In this document: positions 51,733-61,058 of the stretch, one piece after another
Layout of the letters: every line of letters starts with the position of its first letter
Numbering within the stretch: position 1 is the stretch's first letter
Source: Acidobacteriota bacterium
GTDB lineage: Bacteria > Acidobacteriota > Terriglobia > Bryobacterales > Bryobacteraceae
DNA length: 64,000 nucleotides
Direction of reading: 5' to 3'
Assembly: GCA_014584705.1 (NCBI GenBank)
Contig: JACTMJ010000008.1
Span: forward strand, 159,607-223,606
Program-made: the position numbers and the translations under genes
Notes under the pieces: model-generated
What the model was told of the DNA's origin: nothing
The model's input: only the letters and a program-made list of their open reading frames with translations
Databases searched by the model: none

Positions 51733-52992
51733 CTAATGCGTGGCGGGTGCCGGCCCCTGGTCACTGTATTTCGGGCGTATCAGCAGCACCAGCCATAACG
51801 AGAGCAACGAAAGCGCGGCGACCACGGTGAATGTCACTACCAGCGGGACCCCCGCGTCGCGCGAGATGCCGAATCCCCAGTCGGCAATGCCCCCGAAACT
51901 GATGCTGACAAAATTCATGCAGCCATAGCCCGAAGCCCGCAGATGAGGGCGCACGATTTGGCAAAGGATCGGCATGTTGTTGATATCGAAAAAGCCGTAG
52001 CCGACGCCAAAAACGATCAGCGAAGCCACGGCCACGCTAAGAAGGCCCGTCTGCGGCGAGAGGCCCACTCCCGCGAGCGAGATCACGATCAGGCCCATGC
52101 CGATTGCGCTTGTGTAGATGCGCCCCCGTTCGTTCGTCTTCATCCAGCGGTCCGCCAGCCAGCCGCCCAAAACCGCCGCACCCGCGGCAGCCAGCATCCA
52201 GTACAGCGTGGCGGAAACGCCCGCTTCCCCTTGCCCGATCCCGAACTCCGTCTTCAGGATGGCCGGCATCCAATCCCGGATGATCCAGCCCGCCATCGCC
52301 GGCAGCGTGAAGTAGACCACCAGCAGTTGGAAGGACCGGTTGCTGGCAAGCTCCCGCACCGCCTTCAAGGGCGAGATCTGGTCCTGCTTGAGCGACTCCG
52401 CCTTCTGGAAGGGATCCTTGATCATCAGGAACAGAGGAACCGCGTACAACACGCCGACGAAGCCGCAGATGTCGAACATCCAGCGCCAGCCAAGGTCCGG
52501 ATGGTCGGCCGCATAGCCGCTAAACCCGCCCAGGATGACACCGGCATAGATGCCCATTTGGTGGAGGCCGATGGCGCGGGAACGAGTCGGCCCCACGTGG
52601 TAGTCGGAAATCAGCGCGAGCGCGGCCGGAATGTAGAACGCTTCGCTGATCCCCATGGCCGTGCGGGTTAGCAGCAGTTGTTCGTAGGTGGTGACATGCG
52701 CGGTTAGCCAGGTGATCACGGACCAGACGATCAAGCTTCCGGCGACAACGTAGCGCCGGTTCGTCCGGTCCGCCACATAGCCTCCAAACGGGCTGAGGAA
52801 AGCGTAGGTCCACTTGAAGAAGGCCAGGATAGCGCCCCAATTGGCCTCGCTGCCGATATCCGGGATATCGTGCATCAGGGAAAACTTCATCGAAGCCAGC
52901 ATTTGCCGGTCAAGATAGTTCAGCATGGCTACGGGCACCAACAGCGCCACTACCAGCCATGCGTATCCGGAAACGCTTCTACTCTCTTGCAT
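51733..52992 (-). CDS. MFS transporter (ACS-like, sugar acid or sialic-type substrate)
   Basis: 419 aa, 12 membrane segments. The first helix has VAMLNYLDRQMLASMKFSL and the loop 2-3 motif GGYVADRTNRRYVV is the MFS signature. FDINNMPILCQIVRPHLRASGYGCMNF is the helix 10 region seen in Acidobacteriota sugar-acid or sialate transporters. It is the last gene of a unit with the kelch and aldolase genes; its ATG overlaps the kelch gene by 14 nt. Transport of a sialic-type sugar is an inference from the cluster. Confidence 0.85.
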   Translation of the reverse strand: MQESRSVSGYAWLVVALLVPVAMLNYLDRQMLASMKFSLMHDIPDIGSEANWGAILAFFKWTYAFLSPFGGYVADRTNRRYVVAGSLIVWSVITWLTAHVTTYEQLLLTRTAMGISEAFYIPAALALISDYHVGPTRSRAIGLHQMGIYAGVILGGFSGYAADHPDLGWRWMFDICGFVGVLYAVPLFLMIKDPFQKAESLKQDQISPLKAVRELASNRSFQLLVVYFTLPAMAGWIIRDWMPAILKTEFGIGQGEAGVSATLYWMLAAAGAAVLGGWLADRWMKTNERGRIYTSAIGMGLIVISLAGVGLSPQTGLLSVAVASLIVFGVGYGFFDINNMPILCQIVRPHLRASGYGCMNFVSISFGGIADWGFGISRDAGVPLVVTFTVVAALSLLSLWLVLLIRPKYSDQGPAPATH

Positions 52993-54028
52993 CGGGGAAC
53001 TCCTTGATTGCCGTAGCCCAGACCGCGCGGGAGCGGTGCGAAGGGCGGTCCTCGCCACCCGGGATCACCGCCAGACCTCGCCACTCGGTGGCGGTGGCGG
53101 CTACCAGGCTGAATGGAACTTTGCCTGGTGTATCCCAGGCGTTCCGGCCGGGTGAAAAAACTTGAATCGTGCGCGGGAAGCCGGGGTGACGCTCTCGCAA
53201 TTCGCCAACCCGCGCATCGAGGCTGCCGTCGCTCCCGCCGAACACCGCGAAGCGGTCCCCAACGCCGAGCGAAGGAGCCGCGCAGCTTAGCAGCGGGAGT
53301 CCGGGCAGCGCCCGCCAACCCAGGTGTGGTTCGTAGCACCAGGCATCGCGGAGATAGGTCCTTTGAGGTTTGCCGTCCGCATTCGCCGAGAGGGAGGCAC
53401 CTCCGGCGACGTACAGCTTTCCGCCCGCCGATGCTACCGCCGCATAGATGCGCCCGGCACCAGGAAACGCGCGTTCGGCTTTCCAACTCGCGCCTTGCTG
53501 CCCAGGGTTCACGGAATACAAGACGCTCTCCGCGCGGGTGGCCGCGGGAGAGCTCTGGCCGCCGAAGACGTAGGCCGTTTCTCCCACCAGAGCGGCACCG
53601 CAATAGGCCAAAGGCACGGGCAACTCCGGAGCCGGTTCCACGCGCAAACTTCCGCCCTTCGCGCGCAGCCACCAGCATCGCTTCTGATGGCCACTGGGAT
53701 CGCTTCCGCCAATCAGGAGCATGCCTCGCGGGTGGCTTACCGTGGCTCCGTGGGCAAGGGCGAACGGCAAGCCGTGCTCTCGCCATGCCCCATCTGGCTG
53801 CGCAAGAAGATATGCCTTCGCTGACCATTCCCGCTGCCCGCCGCTCCAGGAGGGGACCCGGAAGAGACTGCCGCCCGCTACGATCAGTTGGTCCTGATGA
53901 ACGCCCGCGAATTGGCCCGCCAATCCTTCGGGCAGCACAGGCAGAGAGATCCATCGCGGCTCGCGGCTGGCGGCGCTGGCGGTAAGCGCCAATGAGGTCA
54001 TCCACCCCAAAGCCTGTCTTCGATTCAC
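52979..54028 (-). CDS. Kelch-type beta-propeller with Tat-like signal, N-acetylneuraminate epimerase (NanM)-like
   Basis: 349 aa from GTG at 54028, whose GTGA overlaps the upstream stop. Signal NRRQALGWMTSLALTASA looks like a Tat leader. Six Gly-Gly kelch turns are visible: VAGGSLF, LIGGSDPSG, FGGQSS, VAGGASL, FGGSDGS, IPGGED, giving a six-bladed propeller as in NanM. NanM turns alpha- into beta-anomers of sialic acid in the periplasm. Substrate is inferred from neighbours. Confidence 0.75.
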   Translation of the reverse strand: MNRRQALGWMTSLALTASAASREPRWISLPVLPEGLAGQFAGVHQDQLIVAGGSLFRVPSWSGGQREWSAKAYLLAQPDGAWREHGLPFALAHGATVSHPRGMLLIGGSDPSGHQKRCWWLRAKGGSLRVEPAPELPVPLAYCGAALVGETAYVFGGQSSPAATRAESVLYSVNPGQQGASWKAERAFPGAGRIYAAVASAGGKLYVAGGASLSANADGKPQRTYLRDAWCYEPHLGWRALPGLPLLSCAAPSLGVGDRFAVFGGSDGSLDARVGELRERHPGFPRTIQVFSPGRNAWDTPGKVPFSLVAATATEWRGLAVIPGGEDRPSHRSRAVWATAIKEFPDARE

Positions 54029-54924
54029 TGTGCGTGGCCCCGGCCCAGTTCTTCCGGGGCAAATCCCGCGGAGACCACCGCCTGGCGCAGGGCCTCTTCC
54101 TCCAGGCTCGTCAGGCGTCCGCGCGGGGGGACGGCGTAACCGCAGTCGATGCCGGACCATGAGAGGATTCGCTTGAGCGACGGCAGCATCGGAAAATCCA
54201 GCACGGCCCGAATCAGGTCATTGATGCGGTCCTGCTTTTCTCGTGCCTCCCGCCAACGGCCTTCGCGGCAATCCGCGTAGAGATTGACGAACAGTTCCGG
54301 AATCAGGTTGTAGAAACTGCCAATCCCGCCGTGGGCGCCCATCAGCAATCCCGCGGCCAGCACTTCGTCATGCCCGTTAAAGACCGTGTAGCCAGCCCGC
54401 TGCAGCAGAGAGAGTTTGTAGAGATCGAAAGATGTGTACTTGAGGCCGATCACGTTTGGGAGTTCGCAGAGTTTGAGCAACTCTTCCGTAGTCTGGATTG
54501 CCGTGGAATGGCCTGGGAAATAGTAAACCAGTAGCGGCACGGAAGAGGCGGAGGCAATGGCCTGGTAATACCGCAAGGCCTCCTGGAAGGTGTAGCCCGA
54601 ACCGGGAGGGAGACTACTGATTGCGTGGGCTCCCGCGGCGGAGGCATGACGCGCCAACCGAAGCGCGTCGGCCGTGCTGTGCGCGCCGACGTGCGCGATC
54701 ACATTGCCGCCTTCCGGCGTGTTGGCCACTGCTACTTCTACCGCTCGTTCCCGCACGTCCAGAGGCAATTGAAGACCTTCACCCGTCTGTCCGCAAACGT
54801 AGACACCGTGGCTGCCCGCGCGATAGACGCGCTCCAGCAGAAGTTCGTAGCTTCTCGTGTTGAGCTTACCCTGCCCGTCGAGCGGAGTTACAAGCGCCGG
54901 TAAAATCCCGCCAATGTTCGACAT
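54025..54924 (-). CDS. DHDPS/N-acetylneuraminate lyase-family aldolase
   Basis: 299 aa. IGGILPALVTPLDGQGKLN opens the family. The substrate loop is YVCGQTGEG (canonical GGSTGE / GTTGE). Catalytic Tyr134/135 in LLVYYFPG and Schiff-base Lys162 in VIGLKYTS are present. TIM-barrel lyases of this type cleave sialic acid to ManNAc and pyruvate, or make dihydrodipicolinate; context favours a catabolic sugar-acid lyase. Start at 54924 fits the family. Divergent from the epimerase. Confidence 0.85.
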   Translation of the reverse strand: MSNIGGILPALVTPLDGQGKLNTRSYELLLERVYRAGSHGVYVCGQTGEGLQLPLDVRERAVEVAVANTPEGGNVIAHVGAHSTADALRLARHASAAGAHAISSLPPGSGYTFQEALRYYQAIASASSVPLLVYYFPGHSTAIQTTEELLKLCELPNVIGLKYTSFDLYKLSLLQRAGYTVFNGHDEVLAAGLLMGAHGGIGSFYNLIPELFVNLYADCREGRWREAREKQDRINDLIRAVLDFPMLPSLKRILSWSGIDCGYAVPPRGRLTSLEEEALRQAVVSAGFAPEELGRGHAQ

Positions 54925-54996
54925 CTTCTTTGGCAATCGCACCGCGAAACCTGTGACGCCGGGAACCGACGCCACACCTGCCGCGGACGTAAACGC

Positions 54997-55008
54997 GATG
55001 ATATCATC
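54997..55008. promoter_or_regulatory. Perfect 12-bp palindrome GATGATATCATC in divergent promoter region
   Basis: The site lies between the lyase (start 54924) and the epimerase (start 55037) and contains TATCAT on each strand, a -10-like hexamer pointing both ways. It could be an operator of an unlinked repressor that controls both units. No regulator gene is in the window. Confidence 0.45.
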
Positions 55009-55036
55009 AACCCATAAACGGCGGTGTGAGTAGCCT

Positions 55037-56239
55037 TTGAATCTCGCTGATCTCGCCCGGCAATACCGGTCTAACCTTCTTGAGTCTGTTATTCCTTTCT
55101 GGACCCGGCATTCGGTGGATTGGAAGCATGGCGGCTATTTCAGTTGCCTTGACCGCGATGGCGCGGTCTACGATCCGCGCAAGTACGTCTGGCTGCAGGG
55201 GCGCCAGATCTGGATGTACAGCCGGCTCTACAACCAGGTGGAGCGAAGGCAGGAATGGCTTGACATCGCCGCGCTGGGCGTGGAGTTCCTCACTCGCCAC
55301 GCCCGCGATTCGCAAGGCCGCTATTTCTTCCGCCTCTCCCGCGAGGGAGCGCCCTCTTTTTTTCAGCGCAAGCCCTATTCGGCCGTATTCGCGGTGATGG
55401 CGCTCGCGGAGTTTTCCAGGACCGGAGCGGGAAGCCAATATCGAAGCGCGGCCATTGATCTCTTCTGGCGGGTGCTCGAATGGATCGCGAACCCCGAGTT
55501 ACTGGGGCGCGTTCCCATGCCCGGCCAGCCGCCGTTCCAGAGTCTCGCCGATTCGATCGTGATCGCGAAGATGGCCCTCGAAGTGAGCGCTATTGACGAT
55601 GACCCTCGCTATGAACGCCTGATGCGAAATTGCCTGGAAGAGGCGCTTCTGCACGAGGAGCGTTCCCGCCGCATCCTGCTGGAGAACCGGGGCGGCGGAG
55701 AGGATGCGCGTTTGTACCCGGAAGGGCGGCTCTTCAATCCTGGGCACTCCATTGAAGCAACGTGGCTCCTATGGCTGCTTGCGGAGCGTCTCGGAGAGCA
55801 TACGCGGATCCCAAGGATCGCGGAGATTCTCGAAGGCAGCCTGGAGACCGGATGGGACCGGGAGTTTGGCGGGCTCTACTACTTCATGGATATCGAAGGC
55901 CGACCGACGCTCCAACTCGAAGCTTCGATGAAGCTGTGGTGGCCGCACGCCGAGGCGCTTTACGCGGTGGTCCTCGCGTATACGCGAACTGGCGAGTGCC
56001 GCTGGCTGCCCTGGCTGGAGAGGATTCACGAGTACTCGTTCCAGCACTTCGCCGACGACCCGCGGCGCGGGGAGTGGTTCGCTTACTGTGACCGGCAAGG
56101 CAATCTCACCCATACGCTGAAGGGCAACCACTACAAGGGATGTTTCCACGTCCCTCGCGCCCTGCTCTACTGCGCCCAGACGATCGAGAATCACCTCACC
56201 CGGCGCGACGCGTCGCATCGCGAGCCACCCTTCGGATAG
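55037..56239 (+). CDS. N-acylglucosamine 2-epimerase (AGE) family
   Basis: 400 aa alpha/alpha barrel. Start codon is TTG at 55037 (a stop lies just upstream), supported by family-like NLADLARQYRSNLLESVIPFW. Landmarks: HGGYFSCLDRDG, KYVWLQGRQIWMYSRLY, FNPGHSIEATWLLWLLAERL (catalytic His), MKLWWPHAEALYAVVLAYT, GEWFAYCDRQGN and GNHYKGCFHVPRALLYC. It interconverts GlcNAc/ManNAc or related sugars. Together with the lyase it could feed ManNAc to GlcNAc. No kinase (NanK) is adjacent. Confidence 0.9.
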   Translation: MNLADLARQYRSNLLESVIPFWTRHSVDWKHGGYFSCLDRDGAVYDPRKYVWLQGRQIWMYSRLYNQVERRQEWLDIAALGVEFLTRHARDSQGRYFFRLSREGAPSFFQRKPYSAVFAVMALAEFSRTGAGSQYRSAAIDLFWRVLEWIANPELLGRVPMPGQPPFQSLADSIVIAKMALEVSAIDDDPRYERLMRNCLEEALLHEERSRRILLENRGGGEDARLYPEGRLFNPGHSIEATWLLWLLAERLGEHTRIPRIAEILEGSLETGWDREFGGLYYFMDIEGRPTLQLEASMKLWWPHAEALYAVVLAYTRTGECRWLPWLERIHEYSFQHFADDPRRGEWFAYCDRQGNLTHTLKGNHYKGCFHVPRALLYCAQTIENHLTRRDASHREPPFG

Positions 56240-56290
56240 GATAGCTAGGAGCCGGCGGATGGCCGTATGCCTTGCGGAGGAGGTAATGCG

Positions 56291-58261
56291 ATGATTCTGC
56301 GCAATCGAACAATCCGGAGCCTCGGGCAGGCTCTCCTCGTGATGAATTTGGCAATCGGCGTGTGCCTTGCCCAGACCGCTGCTCCCGCGGGTGGCACCTA
56401 CGAAATCCATCCGATCCGCAACGTGATGGTGACGGCCCGTGATGGCGTGCGGCTTGCTACGGACGTCTATCTTCCGGCGAAGGCTGGCGCGGTGGACGGG
56501 CGATTTCCCACAATCGTCGAGCGAACGCCCTACAACAAGGACGGGAATGCCGCCGGGTTGACGGCCTTCTTCGTGCCACGCGGTTACGCCGTGGTGGTGC
56601 AGGATGTGCGCGGCCGGTACAACTCCGAGGGGACATGGCGGCCGCTTCGCGACGACGGCCCGGATGGCGCGGACCTCTTGAAGTGGATCGCCGCGCAGCC
56701 TTGGTCGAACGGCAAGGTGGGCACCGTCGGCATGTCGTACGGGGGCGCTACGCAGCACGCGTTGGCAATCGAGAATGCTCCCGCGCTCACCGCGATGGTT
56801 CCCGTGGATGCGATGAGCAATGCCGGGCGGTATGGCGTTCGTCACAACGGAGCGTTTGAGCTGCGCTGGCTGAACTGGATTCTGACGCTTGGCATCGCCA
56901 CCGGCAAGACGGCCTCGCCAACCGGCCTCGAGAAAGGCCGCAATGGCGAAGCGGCGGCGGCGCGCGCGGCGCATCCCAAGGAAGCGGCTCCGGCTTTGAT
57001 CGCGATGGGCGACCATATCCGCGAGTACGTCCGCGCCCTACCCCTCCGGCCCGGCACAACCCCGCTCCAATTCGCGCCCGAGTATGAACAATGGCTTGTT
57101 GAGGCGATGAGCCACGGCGACAACGACACCTTCTGGACCGGGATGGGCGCGGATGTCGTGGACCACGTGAAGACCTACCAGGATGTTCCCGCGCTTCACG
57201 TCACCGGCTGGTACGATTCCTGGGGCACGCAGGTGGCGAATCTGAACTACGTGGCACTCTCCAAGGCGAAGAAGAGCCCGCAGCGCCTGCTGATCGGCCC
57301 ATGGACGCACGGCGGCCAGGCGCAAACGTTCTCCGGCATTGCGGAATTCGGCAAAGAGGCCGCCGTCGATTTGAACGCGCTGCGTCTGCGCTGGTTTGAC
57401 CACTGGCTGCTCGGCCGCGAGAACGGCATTGAGCGCGAAGCGCCGGTGCGCATCTTCGTGATGGGCAGCGGGGAACCGCACAAGACACCGGAAGGGCGGC
57501 TGTTCGTGGGCGGCGCATGGCGCGAGGAGCGCGAATGGCCGCTTGCCCGTACGGTCTACACGCCCTACTACCTTCATGCGAATGGCACGCTCTCGGCGAG
57601 CAAGCCCACGGAGCCCCAGGCTTTCACGCGCTATGCCTTTGACCCGAAGAATCCGGTTCCCACGATTGGAGGCAACGTGTCCTCTGAAGGGGACCTGATG
57701 CCACGCGGGGCCATGGACCAGCGCTGCTACCCGGAACATTGGCTCTGCAAAGACACGCTGCCGCTTTCCGCGCGCAAAGACGTACTGGTTTTCGAAACTC
57801 CGCCCCTCGAACGGGACATCGAAGTCACAGGCCGGCTGGTGGTGAAACTCTGGGCGAGTTCCGACGGTCCGGATACCGACTTCACCGCCAAACTCATCGA
57901 TGTGTATCCGCCGAACCGGGACTTTCCCGCCGGTGTGGACCTGAACGTGGGCGATAGCATCGTTCGCGCCCGCTATCGCGAATCGCTCAAGACCTCGAAG
58001 CCGCTGGTTCCCGGACGTCCGGCGGAATTCACCATCGAGATGTATCCAACCTCGCTCGTCTTCCGCCGCGGGCATCGGATCCGGCTGGACATTTCAAGCA
58101 GCAATTTTCCGCGCTTCGATATCAACCCCAATACCGGTGAGGCGCTCAACGGGAACCGGAGCACGCGTGTTGCGATGAACACGGTGTATCACGATGCGGC
58201 GCACCCATCGAGCATCATTCTCCCCGTGATTCCGGCTGCACGGCAAAGCGCCGCCAACTGA
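56291..58261 (+). CDS. Exported CocE/NonD-family (Xaa-Pro dipeptidyl-peptidase-type) hydrolase
   Basis: 656 aa. Signal peptide (about 1-30). Alpha/beta hydrolase: VVVQDVRGRYNSEGTWRPLRDDG, nucleophile Ser149 (GTVGMSYGGATQ) and His340 (GPWTHGG), with a CocE/NonD beta-sandwich at the C-terminus (SRPVVPGRPAEFTIEMYPTSLVFRRGHRIRLDISSSNFPRF-type end). Family members hydrolyse esters, amides or cocaine-like substrates. GGAGGAGGT five nucleotides before the ATG fixes the start. The stop is followed by a hairpin. Confidence 0.9.
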   Translation: MILRNRTIRSLGQALLVMNLAIGVCLAQTAAPAGGTYEIHPIRNVMVTARDGVRLATDVYLPAKAGAVDGRFPTIVERTPYNKDGNAAGLTAFFVPRGYAVVVQDVRGRYNSEGTWRPLRDDGPDGADLLKWIAAQPWSNGKVGTVGMSYGGATQHALAIENAPALTAMVPVDAMSNAGRYGVRHNGAFELRWLNWILTLGIATGKTASPTGLEKGRNGEAAAARAAHPKEAAPALIAMGDHIREYVRALPLRPGTTPLQFAPEYEQWLVEAMSHGDNDTFWTGMGADVVDHVKTYQDVPALHVTGWYDSWGTQVANLNYVALSKAKKSPQRLLIGPWTHGGQAQTFSGIAEFGKEAAVDLNALRLRWFDHWLLGRENGIEREAPVRIFVMGSGEPHKTPEGRLFVGGAWREEREWPLARTVYTPYYLHANGTLSASKPTEPQAFTRYAFDPKNPVPTIGGNVSSEGDLMPRGAMDQRCYPEHWLCKDTLPLSARKDVLVFETPPLERDIEVTGRLVVKLWASSDGPDTDFTAKLIDVYPPNRDFPAGVDLNVGDSIVRARYRESLKTSKPLVPGRPAEFTIEMYPTSLVFRRGHRIRLDISSSNFPRFDINPNTGEALNGNRSTRVAMNTVYHDAAHPSSIILPVIPAARQSAAN

Positions 58262-58280
58262 CGCCCGCTAGTAGCGGGCG
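58262..58280. terminator. Compact hairpin between convergent CocE gene and sulfatase
   Basis: CGCCCGCT (58262-58269) and AGCGGGCG (58273-58280), 8-bp perfect stem with a 3-nt loop. It starts 1 nt after the CocE TGA and contains the TAG of the sulfatase (58268-58270). Confidence 0.5.
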
Positions 58281-59812
58281 ATGCGGGGGCTGCCGAGGTC
58301 GGCATGCAGGGCAAGAGTATCGATGAGACGGTCAGTCATTCGCTGGCGCAGGCGGGCGTGCTCCGGCCTCTCGAAGAGATTCTCAAACTCTTGCGGGTCG
58401 GCATCGAGGTCAAACAACTCGCCGAGGCCGGTGCCGTGGTAGAGGGTCAGCTTGTGGCGGCGGTCGCGGATCATGGACGCGTGAGATTGCAGTTCGTTCG
58501 TCTGCGAATCCCGGTATTCGCTCCAGACGAACTCCCGGTGAGATTGCGCGGCCGCGGTACCGCGCGCCAGGCCGAGGAGGCTCTTGCCATCCATGTCGCC
58601 GGGGTTCGGAAGCCCCGCCGCTTCGAGCAGCGTCGGCGCCATATCGGTAAGCTCCACCAGAGCATCGCTCCGCAGCCCCGTTTGCAGCCCGCCCGCGGGC
58701 CAGGAGAGAATCAGCGGTACCCGCACCGCCCCCTCAAAGAAACGGCAGCCCTTCAGCCGCAGGCAATGGTCCCCCATCATCTCGCCGTGGTCGCTCATGA
58801 AGACCACCAGCGTGTTCTCGCGCTGACCCGTACGTTCCAAGGCCTCGATCACCCGGCCCACATACCAGTCAATGTGTTCGATCATGGCGTAGTAGCAGGC
58901 CTTCATGTGCCGCGCCGGATAGCTGGCGGGGGGCGCGGGCGTCTTCGTCTGGTGCGCCACCTTTGAGCAGAATCGCATTTGCTTCCGTTCCTCCCCCGCC
59001 CGGTAGAGCGGCATAGGGAGCGATTCGGGCTTCATCTTTTCGAGGTATTCCGGGGCGGGATCGAAGGGGTTGTGCGGCGCGAAAATGTTGATACTTGCAA
59101 ACCACGGCCCTTTCAAACCGCCCTCGATGTAGCGCAGGGTACGTTCCGCCTCCCACGCCAGTTCGTGAAACTCGGCGGGCATTCCCGCGTTGTATTGGTC
59201 CGGGTAGCCCGCGATCTTTCTCTTGCGATAAAGATCCTTCCAGGTGACCCCATGCTCGTGCAGCCAGCGGTTATAGGCGTGGACGCGGTCCGGCCAGCCG
59301 GGTTCGGGTGTTGGCTGATGGCTCCAATCGAAAATGCGATAGCCGTCGTCGACCCTCGGCTCCTCCCGCTCGAAGGGGCTGGCGAGGTGGAGTTTCCCGC
59401 AGAGCGCTCCGTCGTAACCCGCCGCCGCCAGGCGATGCGTCACCAGCCTTGGCGCCAGGTTCGCGGGAAACTCCGCATTCCCATTCCGGTGCTGATGAAT
59501 CCGGCTTGGAATGCAGCCCGTCAGGAACGAGGCGCGGCTGGGCGTGCAGATCGGGTTCTGGCAGTAGGCGTGCGTGAACGCCACGCCTTCGCTCGCAAGC
59601 CGGTCAATATGCGGTGTTCGGATATGCGGATTGCCGAGCGAATGGATGGTGTCCCAGCGCTGCTGATCCGTGCAGATCCAAAGCACATTGGGCGGAGTGC
59701 GCCCCGTGCTCGATACTCCTGCATTCCCTTTCGATGGCGCTTGGCCGGAGGCGGCCGCTACACTCATTCCACCCAGAGCCAGAAACTGGCGTCGCGAAGC
59801 ATTGTCCGTCAT
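58268..59812 (-). CDS. Tat-exported sulfatase
   Basis: 514 aa. Signal SRRQFLALGGMSVAAASG. NVLWICTDQQRWDTIHSLG carries the metal Asp, and the formylglycine motif is CTPSR (Cys89-Arg93). WFASINIFAPHNPFDPAPEYL, VVFMSDHGEMMGDHCLRLKG and RVPLILSWPAGG are typical of S1-family sulfatases such as those acting on glycosaminoglycans or choline/aryl sulfates. Start at 59812; the frame upstream is not coding. Divergent from the methyltransferase. Confidence 0.9.
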   Translation of the reverse strand: MTDNASRRQFLALGGMSVAAASGQAPSKGNAGVSSTGRTPPNVLWICTDQQRWDTIHSLGNPHIRTPHIDRLASEGVAFTHAYCQNPICTPSRASFLTGCIPSRIHQHRNGNAEFPANLAPRLVTHRLAAAGYDGALCGKLHLASPFEREEPRVDDGYRIFDWSHQPTPEPGWPDRVHAYNRWLHEHGVTWKDLYRKRKIAGYPDQYNAGMPAEFHELAWEAERTLRYIEGGLKGPWFASINIFAPHNPFDPAPEYLEKMKPESLPMPLYRAGEERKQMRFCSKVAHQTKTPAPPASYPARHMKACYYAMIEHIDWYVGRVIEALERTGQRENTLVVFMSDHGEMMGDHCLRLKGCRFFEGAVRVPLILSWPAGGLQTGLRSDALVELTDMAPTLLEAAGLPNPGDMDGKSLLGLARGTAAAQSHREFVWSEYRDSQTNELQSHASMIRDRRHKLTLYHGTGLGELFDLDADPQEFENLFERPEHARLRQRMTDRLIDTLALHADLGSPRIARY

Positions 59813-59981
59813 CTGCACGTTTACCCGAAACGAAATCCCACGCTTGGGTGAGACGCGATGTGTCCACGCCCGAACCCGCTGACGATTGTATGCCCTCCTT
59901 GCGCGAAATGCGAAACGGGAGGGTGCGAGCGAAGCACCGAGGATGTCTCCATGCGGCCGTGAGTCCGCTACTCTGAACGGT

Positions 59982-61031
59982 ATGGCATCGAACCCCGATT
60001 CGCACCCCTCGCAGCCTCCCGCGCTTCCTGATCCCACCCGCGTGCTGGAGATCATCGACGGGATGCGGCTTTCGAAAGCCGTGTTTGCGGCGCTAGAACT
60101 CGGCGTGTTTGAGGCTCTCGAAGGTGTCCACCTCGATGCGGCGGAATGCGCCGCACGGTTCCGTGTGAACGAGGACGCGCTCGGGCGTCTGCTCGATGCC
60201 TGCGTCGCCGCTGGCGCGCTCACGAAATCGGATGGACGCTACCGGAACACGGAGCTCGCTTCGGTCTACATTCGCGCGTCCTCCCCCGCCACGCTCTCCG
60301 GCTATATGCTGTACGCGAATCGCATCACCTGGAGGCTTTGGGAACACCTGGAGGATGCTGTCCGTGAGGGAACGCCCCGCTGGGAACAGACCTTTGGAGC
60401 GAAAGAGGGCATCTTCGACCATTTCTTCGCGACCGACTCGGCGAAGGAAACCTTCCTCTCCGGCATGCACGGCCTGGGCCTGCTGAGTTCGCCGCGCGTG
60501 GCCGCCGCATTTGACCTGAGCGCGCACCGCAGGGTGGCGGATCTTGGGGGAGGCACCGGCCACCTCGTGGCCGCCATCTGCAATCGCTACCCGGAGATGG
60601 AGGGCATCGTGTTTGACCTTCCCGGCGTTGCTCCCATTGCCCGCACCCGGTTGGCCGCCGCCGGTCTCGCGGGACGGGTGCGTGTGGCGGAGGGTGATTT
60701 CTTTCGAGATCCGCTCCCCGCCGCGGACCTTTACTGTCTCGGGCGCATTCTGCACGACTGGAACGACACCATGGTTCGCGCTCTGCTCCGCAAAATTCAT
60801 GCAGCCCTTCCCGATGGCGGCGCGGTGCTGCTGGCGGAAGTGCTCCTGAACGAAGAGAAGACCGCGCCGCTCTCCGGGCTGCTCCAATCCCTCAACATGC
60901 TGGCCTGCACGGAGGGCAAGGAGCGCAATCTCACTGAGTATCGCGCCTTGCTCGAGAGGGAAGGTTTCCGGGAGGTGCGGGGCGTGGTAACGGGAGGTCC
61001 CGTAGACGCCATCTATGCGCTTCGCTCCTGA
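59982..61031 (+). CDS. SAM-dependent O-methyltransferase (ASMT/hydroxyneurosporene type)
   Basis: 349 aa. N-terminal winged-helix dimerisation domain (LEIIDGMRLSKAVFAALELGVFEALEG; DALGRLLDACVAAGALTKSDGRYRNTELAS). The C-terminal domain has the SAM loop VADLGGGTGHLVAA, GIVFDLPGVAP, RVAEGDFFRDPLP and the catalytic His in LGRILHDWNDTM. It methylates a hydroxyl of an aromatic or carotenoid-type compound; substrate unknown. ATG at 59982 is the family start. No biosynthetic partner is adjacent. Confidence 0.9.
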   Translation: MASNPDSHPSQPPALPDPTRVLEIIDGMRLSKAVFAALELGVFEALEGVHLDAAECAARFRVNEDALGRLLDACVAAGALTKSDGRYRNTELASVYIRASSPATLSGYMLYANRITWRLWEHLEDAVREGTPRWEQTFGAKEGIFDHFFATDSAKETFLSGMHGLGLLSSPRVAAAFDLSAHRRVADLGGGTGHLVAAICNRYPEMEGIVFDLPGVAPIARTRLAAAGLAGRVRVAEGDFFRDPLPAADLYCLGRILHDWNDTMVRALLRKIHAALPDGGAVLLAEVLLNEEKTAPLSGLLQSLNMLACTEGKERNLTEYRALLEREGFREVRGVVTGGPVDAIYALRS

Positions 61032-61058
61032 GGCGCGCTTCCGGGCCGGCTGTCGGCG

